A stretch of DNA of 46,395 nt from Pseudoalteromonas luteoviolacea (lineage in GTDB: Bacteria; Pseudomonadota; Gammaproteobacteria; Enterobacterales; Alteromonadaceae). The stretch covers positions 1 through 46,395 of the forward strand of contig NZ_JAKFZS010000038.1 in NCBI RefSeq assembly GCF_021654285.1, in the 5' to 3' direction. Below the pieces are notes generated by a model. The model saw only the letters and a program-made list of their open reading frames with translations, did not search any database and was not told where the DNA came from. This document shows, one piece after another, positions 24,836-33,112 of the stretch. Every line of letters begins with the position of its first letter. The first letter of the stretch is position 1. The translations under genes were made by a program, and so were the position numbers.

Positions 24836-26251
24836 ATGAGCGAAAACGTTTACCAATTCATCGATGTTCAGCGTGTTGACCCAAGAAAGAAACCGATCTC
24901 AACACGCAAGAGCTCTTTTGTTGAGATTTACGAGCCTTTTTCAGGGCAGCAAGTGGATTCACAAGCTGACCGTTGTTTAGATTGCGGAAACCCATATTGT
25001 GAATGGAAATGTCCAGTTCACAACTATATTCCACAGTGGTTAAAACTGATCCGCACTGGGCGGATTTTTGAAGCGGCAGAGTTATCTCATCGCACAAATA
25101 GCTTACCCGAGGTATGCGGACGAGTATGCCCACAAGATAGACTTTGTGAAGGGTCTTGTACTTTGAATGAAGAGTTTGGGGCTGTGACCATTGGTAATAT
25201 CGAAAAGTACATTACCGATACGGCCTTTGCCCAAGGTTGGAAACCTGACCTTTCGTATGTTACTTGGACAGACAAAAAGGTTGCCATTATTGGGGCGGGA
25301 CCGGCAGGGCTTGGTTGTGCTGATATTTTAGTCAGAAATGGCGTTAAAGCAGTCGTATACGATAGAAATCCAGAGATTGGCGGTTTACTTACGTTTGGTA
25401 TTCCCTCTTTTAAGTTGGAAAAAACAGTAATGGAAAAGCGTCGTGAGATCTTCACTGAAATGGGGGTTGAGTTTAAGTTAAATACGGAAGTTGGCAAAGA
25501 CGTGACAATGGACGAGTTAATTGCCCAGTATGACGCTGTGTTTGTCGGTGTGGGTACTTATCAATATATGCGCGGAGGCCTGGAGAATGAGGATGCTAAA
25601 CAGGTATATGATGCCTTACCATTTTTAATTGGTAATACAAATCGTGTGATGGGCTATGATGAGTCACAGCAAGCTTATATTAGCATGGCGGACAAGCGTG
25701 TAGTGGTGCTGGGTGGTGGTGATACTGCCATGGACTGCGTAAGAACTTCTGTGCGTCAAAAAGCCAAATCAGTGGTATGTGCCTATCGTCGTGATGAAGA
25801 AAATATGCCGGGCTCTAAGCGTGAAGTTAAAAACGCAAAAGAGGAAGGAGTTAATTTTCAATTCAATGTGCAGCCTAAGGGCATAGTATTAAATGAGCAG
25901 GGCAATGTGACAGGTGTGCAGATGATCAAAACAGAGCTTGGTGAGGCTGACAGTAATGGCCGTCGACGAGCTCAGGAAGTCGCAGGTTCAGAGCATATAA
26001 TAGATGCAGATGCTGTCATCCTTGCGTTTGGTTTCAAACCACACAACCTAGATTGGCTCGCTCAGTATGATGTCGAAATTAATCACTGGGGCGGGATCGT
26101 CGCGCCAGAGCAGGGAGCCTTTACACATCAAACGAGTAACCCCAAGATTTTCGCTGGTGGTGATGCAGTAAGAGGCTCTGATCTGGTTGTAACGGCAATT
26201 TTTGAAGGCAGAAACGCCGCTGAAGGTATTTTAGATTACCTTGAAGTATGA
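24836..26251 (+). CDS. gltD: glutamate synthase small subunit
   Basis: 471 aa from ATG 24836, chosen for AAAGGAGGAG directly upstream; an in-frame start at 24776 would lie within gltB. It passes electrons from NADPH through FAD and Fe-S clusters to GltB. The N-terminal Cys-rich region (CLDCGNPYCEWKCPVH and CGRVCPQDRLCEGSC) binds [4Fe-4S]; the FAD motif is GAGPAGLGCADIL (~165), and the NADPH motif is GGGDTAMDCVR (~305). It ends at a strong terminator, so gltBD is a two-gene operon. Confidence 0.98.
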   Translation: MSENVYQFIDVQRVDPRKKPISTRKSSFVEIYEPFSGQQVDSQADRCLDCGNPYCEWKCPVHNYIPQWLKLIRTGRIFEAAELSHRTNSLPEVCGRVCPQDRLCEGSCTLNEEFGAVTIGNIEKYITDTAFAQGWKPDLSYVTWTDKKVAIIGAGPAGLGCADILVRNGVKAVVYDRNPEIGGLLTFGIPSFKLEKTVMEKRREIFTEMGVEFKLNTEVGKDVTMDELIAQYDAVFVGVGTYQYMRGGLENEDAKQVYDALPFLIGNTNRVMGYDESQQAYISMADKRVVVLGGGDTAMDCVRTSVRQKAKSVVCAYRRDEENMPGSKREVKNAKEEGVNFQFNVQPKGIVLNEQGNVTGVQMIKTELGEADSNGRRRAQEVAGSEHIIDADAVILAFGFKPHNLDWLAQYDVEINHWGGIVAPEQGAFTHQTSNPKIFAGGDAVRGSDLVVTAIFEGRNAAEGILDYLEV

Positions 26252-26285
26252 CCAAAAACTTAAGATAACTTAGTACTTTGCTTAA

Positions 26286-26317
26286 AGCCTCATCATTCTA
26301 ATGATGGGGCTTTTTTT
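26286..26317 (+). terminator. intrinsic terminator of gltBD
   Basis: AGCCTCATCATT, loop CTA, then AATGATGGGGCT (one wobble pair), followed by T7. It starts 34 nt after the gltD stop. Confidence 0.93.
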
Positions 26318-26464
26318 GTTTTAGAGCCGCTAACACCTGACCATTGCCCTTACGTTCTAATTTTTTGGATACCTTGTCCATAATTAACCGCAATACAAGG
26401 GTTGTGTTTAGCATTATCATAAGCTTTAAGATTAAACTTAAGTAGCAAAATGATTGAGGTATTT

Positions 26465-27055
26465 ATGGCGTTTAAAAATAGCGATACAGACTATGGCAGT
26501 ATTGCCAAATGGATCCATTGGCTCATGGCTATGTTATTTTTAGCAGCATACGTAAGCGTTTATTATCGCCAGTGGTTTACAGAGGCCAAAACGCCTGAAA
26601 ACTGGACGGTATTGCAATTACATTTATCATTTGGCGTATCGATAATGGGCATTGTGGTATTGAGATTGGTGTGGCGAGCAATGAATAAATCACCAAAGCC
26701 TGAGCCAGGTACTAATTTGGAGCATTTAGCTGCGCATATAGGCCATTACGCCCTCTATGCGATCATGATTATCGCGCCGATCACTGGGTATATTGGAACG
26801 GGAGTGCATACTGAGTTTTTCTTTTTATTCGATATACCAAAGTTTTCAGATACAGCGCTGTTTCAATATCTTGTCGTTGAAAGTTGGGGGCTGACTTTCA
26901 AAGAGTTTGAGAAGCCGATTGATTTTATTCATAAAGAAATTTTAGGTGCATGGCTTATGTGGATATTGATTGTCGGGCATGCCGGGGCTGCATTGTTCCA
27001 CCATTTTGTGAAAAAAGATCGGACCCTTAAAAAAATGACCTCAAGCGCGCCCTAA
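26465..27055 (+). CDS. cytochrome b561 family protein
   Basis: 196 aa from ATG 26465 (MAFKNSDTDYG); TGAGGT upstream fits this start better than one five codons earlier. Four membrane helices carry the heme-b ligand histidines: His in KWIHWLMAMLF, His in HLSFGVSIMGIVVLRLVWR, His in HIGHYALYAIMIIAPITGY, and His in IVGHAGAALFHHF. Such proteins (CybB/YodB-like) are inner-membrane quinol or superoxide-linked cytochromes. The redox partner is not evident. Monocistronic. Confidence 0.93.
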   Translation: MAFKNSDTDYGSIAKWIHWLMAMLFLAAYVSVYYRQWFTEAKTPENWTVLQLHLSFGVSIMGIVVLRLVWRAMNKSPKPEPGTNLEHLAAHIGHYALYAIMIIAPITGYIGTGVHTEFFFLFDIPKFSDTALFQYLVVESWGLTFKEFEKPIDFIHKEILGAWLMWILIVGHAGAALFHHFVKKDRTLKKMTSSAP

Positions 27056-27065
27056 TCATTTCATG

Positions 27066-27089
27066 AGAGGTATCAATCTGGATACCTCT
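27066..27089. terminator. hairpin between cybB-like gene and recN, probable bidirectional terminator
   Basis: AGAGGTATC (27066-27074) pairs with GATACCTCT (27081-27089) around a 6-nt loop, in the 53-nt space between two convergent stop codons. T tracts are modest (TTGCTTG on plus). Confidence 0.7.
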
Positions 27090-27108
27090 TTGCTTGTCTA
27101 CCGTGGCT

Positions 27109-28785
27109 TTAACAGCCCTGTACACTGAGTAGCTCTTTGGCACTGGCTCGCGTGGTATTACTTACGCTGTCACCACCGAGTAAGCGGGCTATTTCATCTA
27201 CTCGTTTTTGCTTGTCTAGCGGCACCATAGAGGTGTAAGTTTGCGCATTTTCAACTGCTTTTTGCACAAAAAACTGTTGATGACCACTGCAGGCAACTTG
27301 CGGCAAGTGCGTTACACAAATAACTTGTGTTGATTTACCTAATAAACGCAATTGCTTTCCTACCTGAGACGCAGTAGGGCCAGAGATACCCACATCTACT
27401 TCATCGAAAATCAAAGTAGGTGTAGTGACTTTATTTGCGATAATCACTTGAATTGCTAGACTTATTCTTGACAATTCACCACCTGAAGCAACTTTAGCGA
27501 GTGGCTGCATCGGCTGACCCGGGTTAGTAGATACCAAAAACTCAATATTATCCATACCGAGTTCATTGGGGCGTCGATCTGTCTCTTTGCTAAGCTCAAT
27601 GGCAAAACGGCCATTTTCCATAGAAAGTTCGTGCATACTGTTCGTGATCAGCGTGTTGAGTGTGCTCGCAGCAACGGCACGGCTTTCACTTAGTTGGCTA
27701 GCAGAAATGTGATAAGCGTGTAATGCTTCTGCAATTTCATGCTCTAAGTCGTCGATACGCGCGTTATCTGAACAGATGTTATCTAGCTCTTGCTTTAAAG
27801 CAAAGTGGTGAGCCGCGAGCTGATCTGGTTGAATTTGGTGTTTTCTTGAAAGCGCCATCGCTTGCGTGATCCGCTCTTCGATTTCTTGTAAACGGATAGG
27901 ATCTTGCTCAACGCTTTCACCATAGCTACGGATCTCTCGGCAGGCTTCTTCTAGTTGTACAGCCGCTTCGCTGAGCATTTGAGATATACCTTCTAAAGAT
28001 TTATCTAACGTACTCAGCTCACTAAAAGTTTGTACACTGTGTTGAAGTTGGCCAAGTACTGTTTGGTCATCTTGTTCATACAGACTCATTAGCTCACGTT
28101 GCGAGCTCTCCACTAAAGTTTGGGCGTGGCTGAGTCTGTTATGTTCAGCTTCAATTTGCTCAAACTCACCCTCTTGAAGCGCAAATTCATCGAGCTCTTC
28201 AACTTGATATTCAAGCAGTTGCTTTTTTGCTGCTTGTGCATGTTGCTGCTTTAACAAGCTGGCGTGTTCTTTTTGCAATTTGTGATAGTGGTTATATTGG
28301 GTTTTGACCGCGCTTAGCAGGTTATGGTGACCTGCATAAGCATCGAGTAAGCCAAGCTGATGCTCGGGCTTCAACAGCAATTGGTGAGCATGCTGTCCGT
28401 GAATGGCTATCAACATTTGGCCCAGCTCTTTAAGTTGAGCGGCCGTTACTGAGGAGCCATTGATAAAACTTTTACTGCGACCATTTCGTGTGATCACGCG
28501 ACGTAAAATACAGTTTTGCTCCTCATCATCGAGCAGTAACTCAGACAGAAATTTTTGTGCTTGTGGCAGCTTACGAATATCAAATTGCGCAGAAATTTCT
28601 GCTTTACTACTTTCAGGGCGGATCGCATTTGCATCAGCGCGTTCGCCAAGGCAAAGGGATAGGGCATCAATTGCTATCGACTTACCTGCACCGGTTTCGC
28701 CAGTAATGGCTGTCATGCCGGAACGCCAATCGATGTTAAGTTCACTGACTATGGCAAAGTTTTTAATTTGCAAACTAGTAAGCAT
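27109..28785 (-). CDS. recN: DNA repair protein RecN
   Basis: 558 aa SMC-like ATPase that helps gather double-strand break ends for RecA. Walker A GETGAGKS is at 29-36. Long coiled-coil stretches (~155-365) are interrupted by a hinge-like centre. The C-terminal ABC signature is LSRISLAIQV in the segment ASGGELSRIS, then Walker B TLIFDEVDVGISG and the His switch in VTHLPQVA. Two LexA boxes overlap the start region, the classic strong SOS control of recN. It is convergent with the cytochrome b561 gene. Confidence 0.97.
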   Translation of the reverse strand: MLTSLQIKNFAIVSELNIDWRSGMTAITGETGAGKSIAIDALSLCLGERADANAIRPESSKAEISAQFDIRKLPQAQKFLSELLLDDEEQNCILRRVITRNGRSKSFINGSSVTAAQLKELGQMLIAIHGQHAHQLLLKPEHQLGLLDAYAGHHNLLSAVKTQYNHYHKLQKEHASLLKQQHAQAAKKQLLEYQVEELDEFALQEGEFEQIEAEHNRLSHAQTLVESSQRELMSLYEQDDQTVLGQLQHSVQTFSELSTLDKSLEGISQMLSEAAVQLEEACREIRSYGESVEQDPIRLQEIEERITQAMALSRKHQIQPDQLAAHHFALKQELDNICSDNARIDDLEHEIAEALHAYHISASQLSESRAVAASTLNTLITNSMHELSMENGRFAIELSKETDRRPNELGMDNIEFLVSTNPGQPMQPLAKVASGGELSRISLAIQVIIANKVTTPTLIFDEVDVGISGPTASQVGKQLRLLGKSTQVICVTHLPQVACSGHQQFFVQKAVENAQTYTSMVPLDKQKRVDEIARLLGGDSVSNTTRASAKELLSVQGC

Positions 28786-28804
28786 GCTGTATATCCAAAC
28801 AGTA
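28785..28804. promoter_or_regulatory. LexA box 1 at the recN start
   Basis: CTGTATATCCAAACAG (28787-28802) has intact CTGT-N8-ACAG and begins 2 nt outside the recN ATG. Confidence 0.85.
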
Positions 28805-28807
28805 TTT

Positions 28808-28827
28808 TACTGTTAATTTATACAGCA
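28808..28827. promoter_or_regulatory. LexA box 2 upstream of recN
   Basis: CTGTTAATTTATACAG (28810-28825), perfect CTGT-N8-ACAG. It is 23 bp from box 1, about two helical turns, so two LexA dimers can sit on the same face. Confidence 0.88.
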
Positions 28828-28846
28828 TTTATTAAAAAATCAACTT

Positions 28847-29434
28847 TTAATTGATGACGTCAGCTGCCTGTCTTGACGGAGGGGGCGCTTGTTCACTGCT
28901 ATCGTTAGACACGGCTTCAGGTTCAGTTCCTACTTCTGGCTCAGCCTCAGGCTGTATCGCTTCGTAAGAATCTGGTGTCTGTATTCGAGATATCAGCGCT
29001 GGCAGAATTTCTGTATAAAAGTTTTTGTTGTAAGCAATACCAGCTGAAGGCAATTCAGCAGCAAATAAAAACAGTTGTTCGGTTAATAAATCTACCGTGT
29101 CATTGCTGCGGCATTTGTTTAATTCTGAGCCAACTTGGCTTAATAAATGCTCACTAACTCTTTCTAGGCGTGCCAAGTTTTCTTCATTATGCGCTTGAAC
29201 TACGAAAAAATTGCCGACAATAGCGTTAAATTTTGGTGCATGCTTGGGTCTGATCAGTTTACAGTCAACATACTCCGCTATTTTTCTTTTATACAAAGAG
29301 GTAATGTCTTTTACGCGCTCATTAAAAATTTTCTTCTCAGCGTCACGGGCTTTTTGTCGATTGTTTTCAATGACCATGTATACGCCGAGGATAGTGATGA
29401 GCAATACTATCGATACAAACACTATGTAAGTCAT
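28847..29434 (-). CDS. hypothetical membrane-anchored protein between nadK and recN
   Basis: 195 aa. One N-terminal membrane helix (residues 2-22) is followed by a charged segment (NRQKARDAEKKIFNERVKDIT), then a helical soluble domain (~45-155) and a Glu/Pro-rich disordered tail. I do not recognise the family. It lies in the nadK to recN interval, 62 nt after nadK's stop and 61 nt before recN's start. Ribosome binding site AGGGAAAAG. The position between nadK and recN suggests a lineage-specific gene rather than part of either pathway. Confidence 0.75.
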   Translation of the reverse strand: MTYIVFVSIVLLITILGVYMVIENNRQKARDAEKKIFNERVKDITSLYKRKIAEYVDCKLIRPKHAPKFNAIVGNFFVVQAHNEENLARLERVSEHLLSQVGSELNKCRSNDTVDLLTEQLFLFAAELPSAGIAYNKNFYTEILPALISRIQTPDSYEAIQPEAEPEVGTEPEAVSNDSSEQAPPPSRQAADVIN

Positions 29435-29496
29435 GTTGTCTTACTTTTCCCTAAATTAGAAAATAAATCTGTCCTATTCTGCTTAACAAATTCACT

Positions 29497-30381
29497 TTAG
29501 TAAAGCCTACTGCCCCAATTTAGTTTTTCTCTAAGAACATGGTAGTAGGAATAGCTTGTTGGATGAATAAGTCTCAGTTTTTGTGCTGCTTTTTTAATCA
29601 CCACTTCATCTCCAGGTAGTAGTGCTAAAACTACATGACTGTCACAACTGACCTGCAGGCTTGCGGTATTTTCAGGGCTGAGTTTAAGTTTTATTTGTTT
29701 ATTTGCATCCACGACCAAAGGTCGACTGGATAGTGTATGTGGGAACATGGGAACCAAGGCAACTGCATTGAGTTCTGGTGTCAGAATGGGCCCGCCACCA
29801 GATAATGAATATGCAGTAGAACCTGTCGGTGTGGTTACTATTAATCCGTCTGAGCGCTGTGAGAAAACAAATTGCTCATCAATAAAGGCTTCAAACTCGA
29901 TCATGTGCGCAACTTTATCGGCATGGAGTACAGCTTCATTGACTGCCAAATTGGCGCTTTTTAGCTGAGCATGGCGATATACTTCCACTTCTAACAAGAA
30001 GCGATGCTCCTCAACAAACTTACCACTGAGTACTTGTTCAAGTGCGGGTTCGAAATCATGTGGATTTAAATCGGTTAGAAAGCCAAGGTTTCCGCGGTTA
30101 ACACCGATCACTGCAACATCAAAACGGGCCAACACTCTTGCAGCGCCAAGCATATTACCGTCACCACCTACCACAACAGCAAGGTCGCACTTTTCTCCAA
30201 GTTCGACAAGGTCGAGCAACTGTTCATCTTGTAGAACGTCCAGTTGTTTGCCTGCTCGACGTTCTACAAAAACTTCATAGCCCAATGCTTGCAAAAATGT
30301 ATAAAGGCGATGTAAGGTCTGAGCCGCGCCGTCATGATTCGGTTTGCCAATAAGGCCGATGGTGTTAAATGGAGTGCTCAT
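29497..30381 (-). CDS. nadK: NAD kinase
   Basis: 294 aa. It phosphorylates NAD to NADP and is the only such enzyme in most bacteria. Signature GGDGN is at residues 72-76; the NE.VLH and DGLIVTTPTGSTAYSLSGGGPI motifs are complete. Divergent from the HrcA-like gene, with 94 nt between. The grpE / nadK / recN neighbourhood is the same as in E. coli. Confidence 0.98.
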   Translation of the reverse strand: MSTPFNTIGLIGKPNHDGAAQTLHRLYTFLQALGYEVFVERRAGKQLDVLQDEQLLDLVELGEKCDLAVVVGGDGNMLGAARVLARFDVAVIGVNRGNLGFLTDLNPHDFEPALEQVLSGKFVEEHRFLLEVEVYRHAQLKSANLAVNEAVLHADKVAHMIEFEAFIDEQFVFSQRSDGLIVTTPTGSTAYSLSGGGPILTPELNAVALVPMFPHTLSSRPLVVDANKQIKLKLSPENTASLQVSCDSHVVLALLPGDEVVIKKAAQKLRLIHPTSYSYYHVLREKLNWGSRLY

Positions 30382-30439
30382 TTTTAACGCAAATCCTTGG
30401 TATGTAAACTCCCTCCAAGATTATCTTAAAATTGAAGCG

Positions 30440-30467
30440 CTTGAAACTTTGAAATTCGTCCCAACAT
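30440..30467 (+). promoter_or_regulatory. sigma-32-like promoter for the hrcA-like gene
   Basis: CTTGAAA (30440-30446), a 13-nt spacer and CCCAACAT (30460-30467). The -35 is perfect, the -10 close to CCCCATNT. A start about 7 nt downstream would fall at about 30474, so the message would begin almost at ATG 30476. Confidence 0.55.
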
Positions 30468-30475
30468 AAAGAATT

Positions 30476-31420
30476 ATGAAATTAAGTGCTCGTGATAAAC
30501 AAGTTTTCTCCGCGGTTATGACACTTTACTGTAATGGTGAGGGGCAGCCTGTCGCGTCGAGTAAAATTGCAAAAATGAAAGGTATGGCCATTTGCTCGGC
30601 AACGGTGCGCAATGCGATGGCGCGTTTAGAAAATCATGGACTACTCTTCTCACCCCATACATCGGCGGGGCGTGTGCCATCTGACGTTGGCATTAAGTAT
30701 TGGCTACAAGAATATTTTGAACTCGATAACATAGCGACCTACTGGCAGCCAGAGCAGGAACACTTAGTCACTTTAGCGCATTCATTGAGTCAGCATTATC
30801 AGGTGTGTTGTGTGGTAGGCTTACCTCAAGTTAGTAGTCAACAAGTGTTTCGCGTTGAAGTGTTGGACTTTGACCGCAAGCATTGGTTGGTACTGCTTAT
30901 TGATAAAGCGGGGCAATCACAGAATATTTGTATCAATAAGCCCACAGACAACTCAGATGAAATGCGTTATCAATTTGCACTGTGGATGAACACTGTATTT
31001 AGTCAGCACACGCTAAAAGAGGGACTGCATCGAATGCGCGCGATGGCCAATACGGCGATGCCAGATTGTCGGGCGCTACTCACTCAGTGGACGCGTGAAC
31101 TCAGTTTGCAGTTGGGTACTGATAATAGCATCGTGGTTGGAGAGCGGCATATCTACAATCGACTCGGTAAGAGTAATGAGATTAGTTTAGGGGTGCCTTT
31201 TTTACATCAGATAGAAGACAAGCTGGCTTTTCGTGATGGGTTATCTGTCATACTTGGTAGTGAAGTAGATGCGGACAATTTATCGCGGTACGTTATTTTA
31301 AGTGTGCCTTATTTTATGGACCAAGAATATCAAAGTCGATTTTGTGTCGTGTGTCCAGCTGAGGCACCAATTGAAGCAATAATTGACGAATTTAGTCGGT
31401 TAGAGCAAAAAGACTCTTGA
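30476..31420 (+). CDS. HrcA-family heat-shock repressor homolog
   Basis: 314 aa. The N-terminal winged helix matches HrcA: the T.RQ..IL...I..Y pattern in LSARDKQVFSAVMTLY, the GQPVASSKIA.MKG segment, then ATVRNAMARLENHGLL and the HTSAGRVPSD.GIKYWL signature. The rest is a GAF-like effector and dimer region (DGLSVILGSEV near 260), shorter and more divergent than the ~340-aa Gram-positive HrcA. Enterobacteria lack HrcA. Here it sits directly before grpE with the grpE promoter across its stop codon. No CIRCE element (TTAGCACTC-N9-GAGTGCTAA) is visible near it, so its target is unknown. No good ribosome binding site; see promoter. Confidence 0.85.
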   Translation: MKLSARDKQVFSAVMTLYCNGEGQPVASSKIAKMKGMAICSATVRNAMARLENHGLLFSPHTSAGRVPSDVGIKYWLQEYFELDNIATYWQPEQEHLVTLAHSLSQHYQVCCVVGLPQVSSQQVFRVEVLDFDRKHWLVLLIDKAGQSQNICINKPTDNSDEMRYQFALWMNTVFSQHTLKEGLHRMRAMANTAMPDCRALLTQWTRELSLQLGTDNSIVVGERHIYNRLGKSNEISLGVPFLHQIEDKLAFRDGLSVILGSEVDADNLSRYVILSVPYFMDQEYQSRFCVVCPAEAPIEAIIDEFSRLEQKDS

Positions 31421-31443
31421 AACTAAAAAATCAATCCCCATAA
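31416..31443 (+). promoter_or_regulatory. sigma-32 promoter for grpE
   Basis: CTTGAAA (31416-31422), 13-nt spacer, CCCCATAA (31436-31443): almost ideal for RpoH. The -35 overlaps the stop codon of the HrcA-like gene. A start near 31450 gives a ~29-nt leader with CGGAGAG before ATG 31479. Confidence 0.88.
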
Positions 31444-31478
31444 TTACGGCAGTTGTAAAGAATCGGAGAGTAACTTTC

Positions 31479-32087
31479 ATGTCTGAGCAGACAAAAGCAC
31501 CAGAGCAGGAACTAGAAACTGCACAAGAAGAAGTAGTAGAACAAGCTGCTGAAGCGCAAGCACAGGAAGGAGCGCCACAGTCTGAACAAGGCGAAATAAG
31601 CCCTGAAGAAGAAATTGCTGGTTTATACGCTGAGCTTGAAGCTGCAAAGCAAACGATTGAAGGCCAAAAAGATGGCGTAGTTCGCGCTGCAGCAGAAGTA
31701 GAAAACATGCGTCGTCGCGCGGCACAGGATGTTGAAAAAGCACATAAGTTTGCACTAGAGAAGTTCTCAAATGAACTATTACCAGTGATCGATAACCTTG
31801 AGCGCGCTATTGAATTTGCTGATAAAGACAACGAAGCAACGAAATCTATTCTTGAAGGCATTGAGATGACGCTGAAGAGCTTCTCTGATGCACTTGGTAA
31901 GTTTGGCGTTGAAGAAGTTAACCCGCAAGGCGAAGCTTTCTCACCTGAATTCCACCAAGCAATGTCTATGCAGCCAAGTAATGATGTTGCGCCAAATACT
32001 GTATTAGCTGTTATGCAAAAAGGCTATAAGTTGAATGGTCGTCTACTTCGCCCTGCAATGGTTATGGTATCAAAAGCGGCTGAATAA
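31479..32087 (+). CDS. grpE: nucleotide exchange factor GrpE
   Basis: 202 aa. It releases ADP from DnaK in the chaperone cycle. An acidic disordered N-terminus (~1-45, Gln/Glu-rich) precedes the long dimer coiled coil (~45-110, AAEVENMRRRAAQDVEKAHKFALEKF) and the beta-domain (NPQGEAFSPEFHQAMSM, ending RPAMVMVSK). All signatures are intact. The strong heat-shock promoter overlaps the preceding HrcA-like gene. dnaK/dnaJ are not in the window. Confidence 0.98.
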   Translation: MSEQTKAPEQELETAQEEVVEQAAEAQAQEGAPQSEQGEISPEEEIAGLYAELEAAKQTIEGQKDGVVRAAAEVENMRRRAAQDVEKAHKFALEKFSNELLPVIDNLERAIEFADKDNEATKSILEGIEMTLKSFSDALGKFGVEEVNPQGEAFSPEFHQAMSMQPSNDVAPNTVLAVMQKGYKLNGRLLRPAMVMVSKAAE

Positions 32088-32106
32088 ACCGTTATTTGGT
32101 CCAAAG

Positions 32107-32131
32107 AAGCCCGCATCAAGCGGGCTTTTTT
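32107..32131 (+). terminator. intrinsic terminator of grpE
   Basis: AAGCCCGC, loop ATCAA, GCGGGCTT followed by T4. It starts 20 nt after the grpE stop. Confidence 0.92.
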
Positions 32132-32276
32132 ATTGGATTTTTTTCACCTCAACTCCAATGTGCTTTATTATTAATAGAACAGCAATAGAGTTATTCTATT
32201 TTGGTCGAGGGTGCTGTCTTATTGATATGCAATTTGATAAATAGAGTAGCGATAAAAGAAATGAGTAGGAAGTAAT

Positions 32277-33074
32277 ATGAAACGAGTTGTTGCTTGTGTT
32301 ATTGCAGCGATGTTTTTAGCTGGCTGTAAAACATCGCCGACCGGAAGAACCCAAATAATGCTGCACTCAGAGCAAAAAATGAATGAACTGGGATCAGCAG
32401 GCTTTGAGCAAATAAAGGCAGATCAAGCGATAGAAGCAGATCCTAAAACGAACCAATATGTGCAATGCATAGCCGATGCACTTATCGCTCAGCTACCTAA
32501 CAAATATGCAGAACAAAGATGGGAAGTGGTGGTGTTCAAAGATGACAGTGCCAATGCATTTGCACTGCCTGGTGGCAAAATAGGCGTTCACACAGGTTTG
32601 TTAAAAGTAGCGCAAGATCAGCATCAACTTGCTGCGGTAATGGGTCATGAGGTAGGACATGTGATTGCGCAGCATGCCAATGAGCGAATGACACAAAGTG
32701 GGTTAGTTCAGGCTGGCTTGCAATTGGGCAATACCATGATGGAAATGAATAACGTGCAGTCGCGCAACGTCATAATGCAGGGGCTTGGTGTTGGTGCTCA
32801 AGTGGGCTTAACCTTACCTTTTGGCCGTGCACATGAAAGTGAGGCTGATGTGATAGGGCTAGATCTTATGGCCAAGGCGGGCTTTAAACCTATTGGTGCC
32901 GTTGAGCTTTGGCAAAACATGGAAAAACTAGGCGGAGATAGGCCAATGGAGTTTTTATCTACACACCCATCGCCGGATAACCGTATTGAAAAGCTCAACA
33001 GTAAAATGGCTGAGGCGAACACCTTGTATAGAGCTGCCAAGCAAAAGGGGCTTAGCCCGCAGTGCCGTGTGTGA
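32277..33074 (+). CDS. M48 family metallopeptidase lipoprotein (LoiP/YggG-like)
   Basis: 265 aa. Signal peptide with lipobox LAGC, lipidated C17, so it is anchored to the outer or inner membrane on the periplasmic side (residues +2/+3 are Lys-Thr, which favours export to the outer membrane). Zinc motif HEVGH at 124-128, third ligand Glu in HESEAD (~185), as in E. coli LoiP. Such lipoproteins degrade misfolded envelope proteins and process others. AGGAAGT before the ATG. Standalone gene after grpE. Confidence 0.93.
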   Translation: MKRVVACVIAAMFLAGCKTSPTGRTQIMLHSEQKMNELGSAGFEQIKADQAIEADPKTNQYVQCIADALIAQLPNKYAEQRWEVVVFKDDSANAFALPGGKIGVHTGLLKVAQDQHQLAAVMGHEVGHVIAQHANERMTQSGLVQAGLQLGNTMMEMNNVQSRNVIMQGLGVGAQVGLTLPFGRAHESEADVIGLDLMAKAGFKPIGAVELWQNMEKLGGDRPMEFLSTHPSPDNRIEKLNSKMAEANTLYRAAKQKGLSPQCRV

Positions 33075-33112
33075 GGCAATATTGGGTTAGCACTGATTTG
33101 CTTTGCTTCAGA

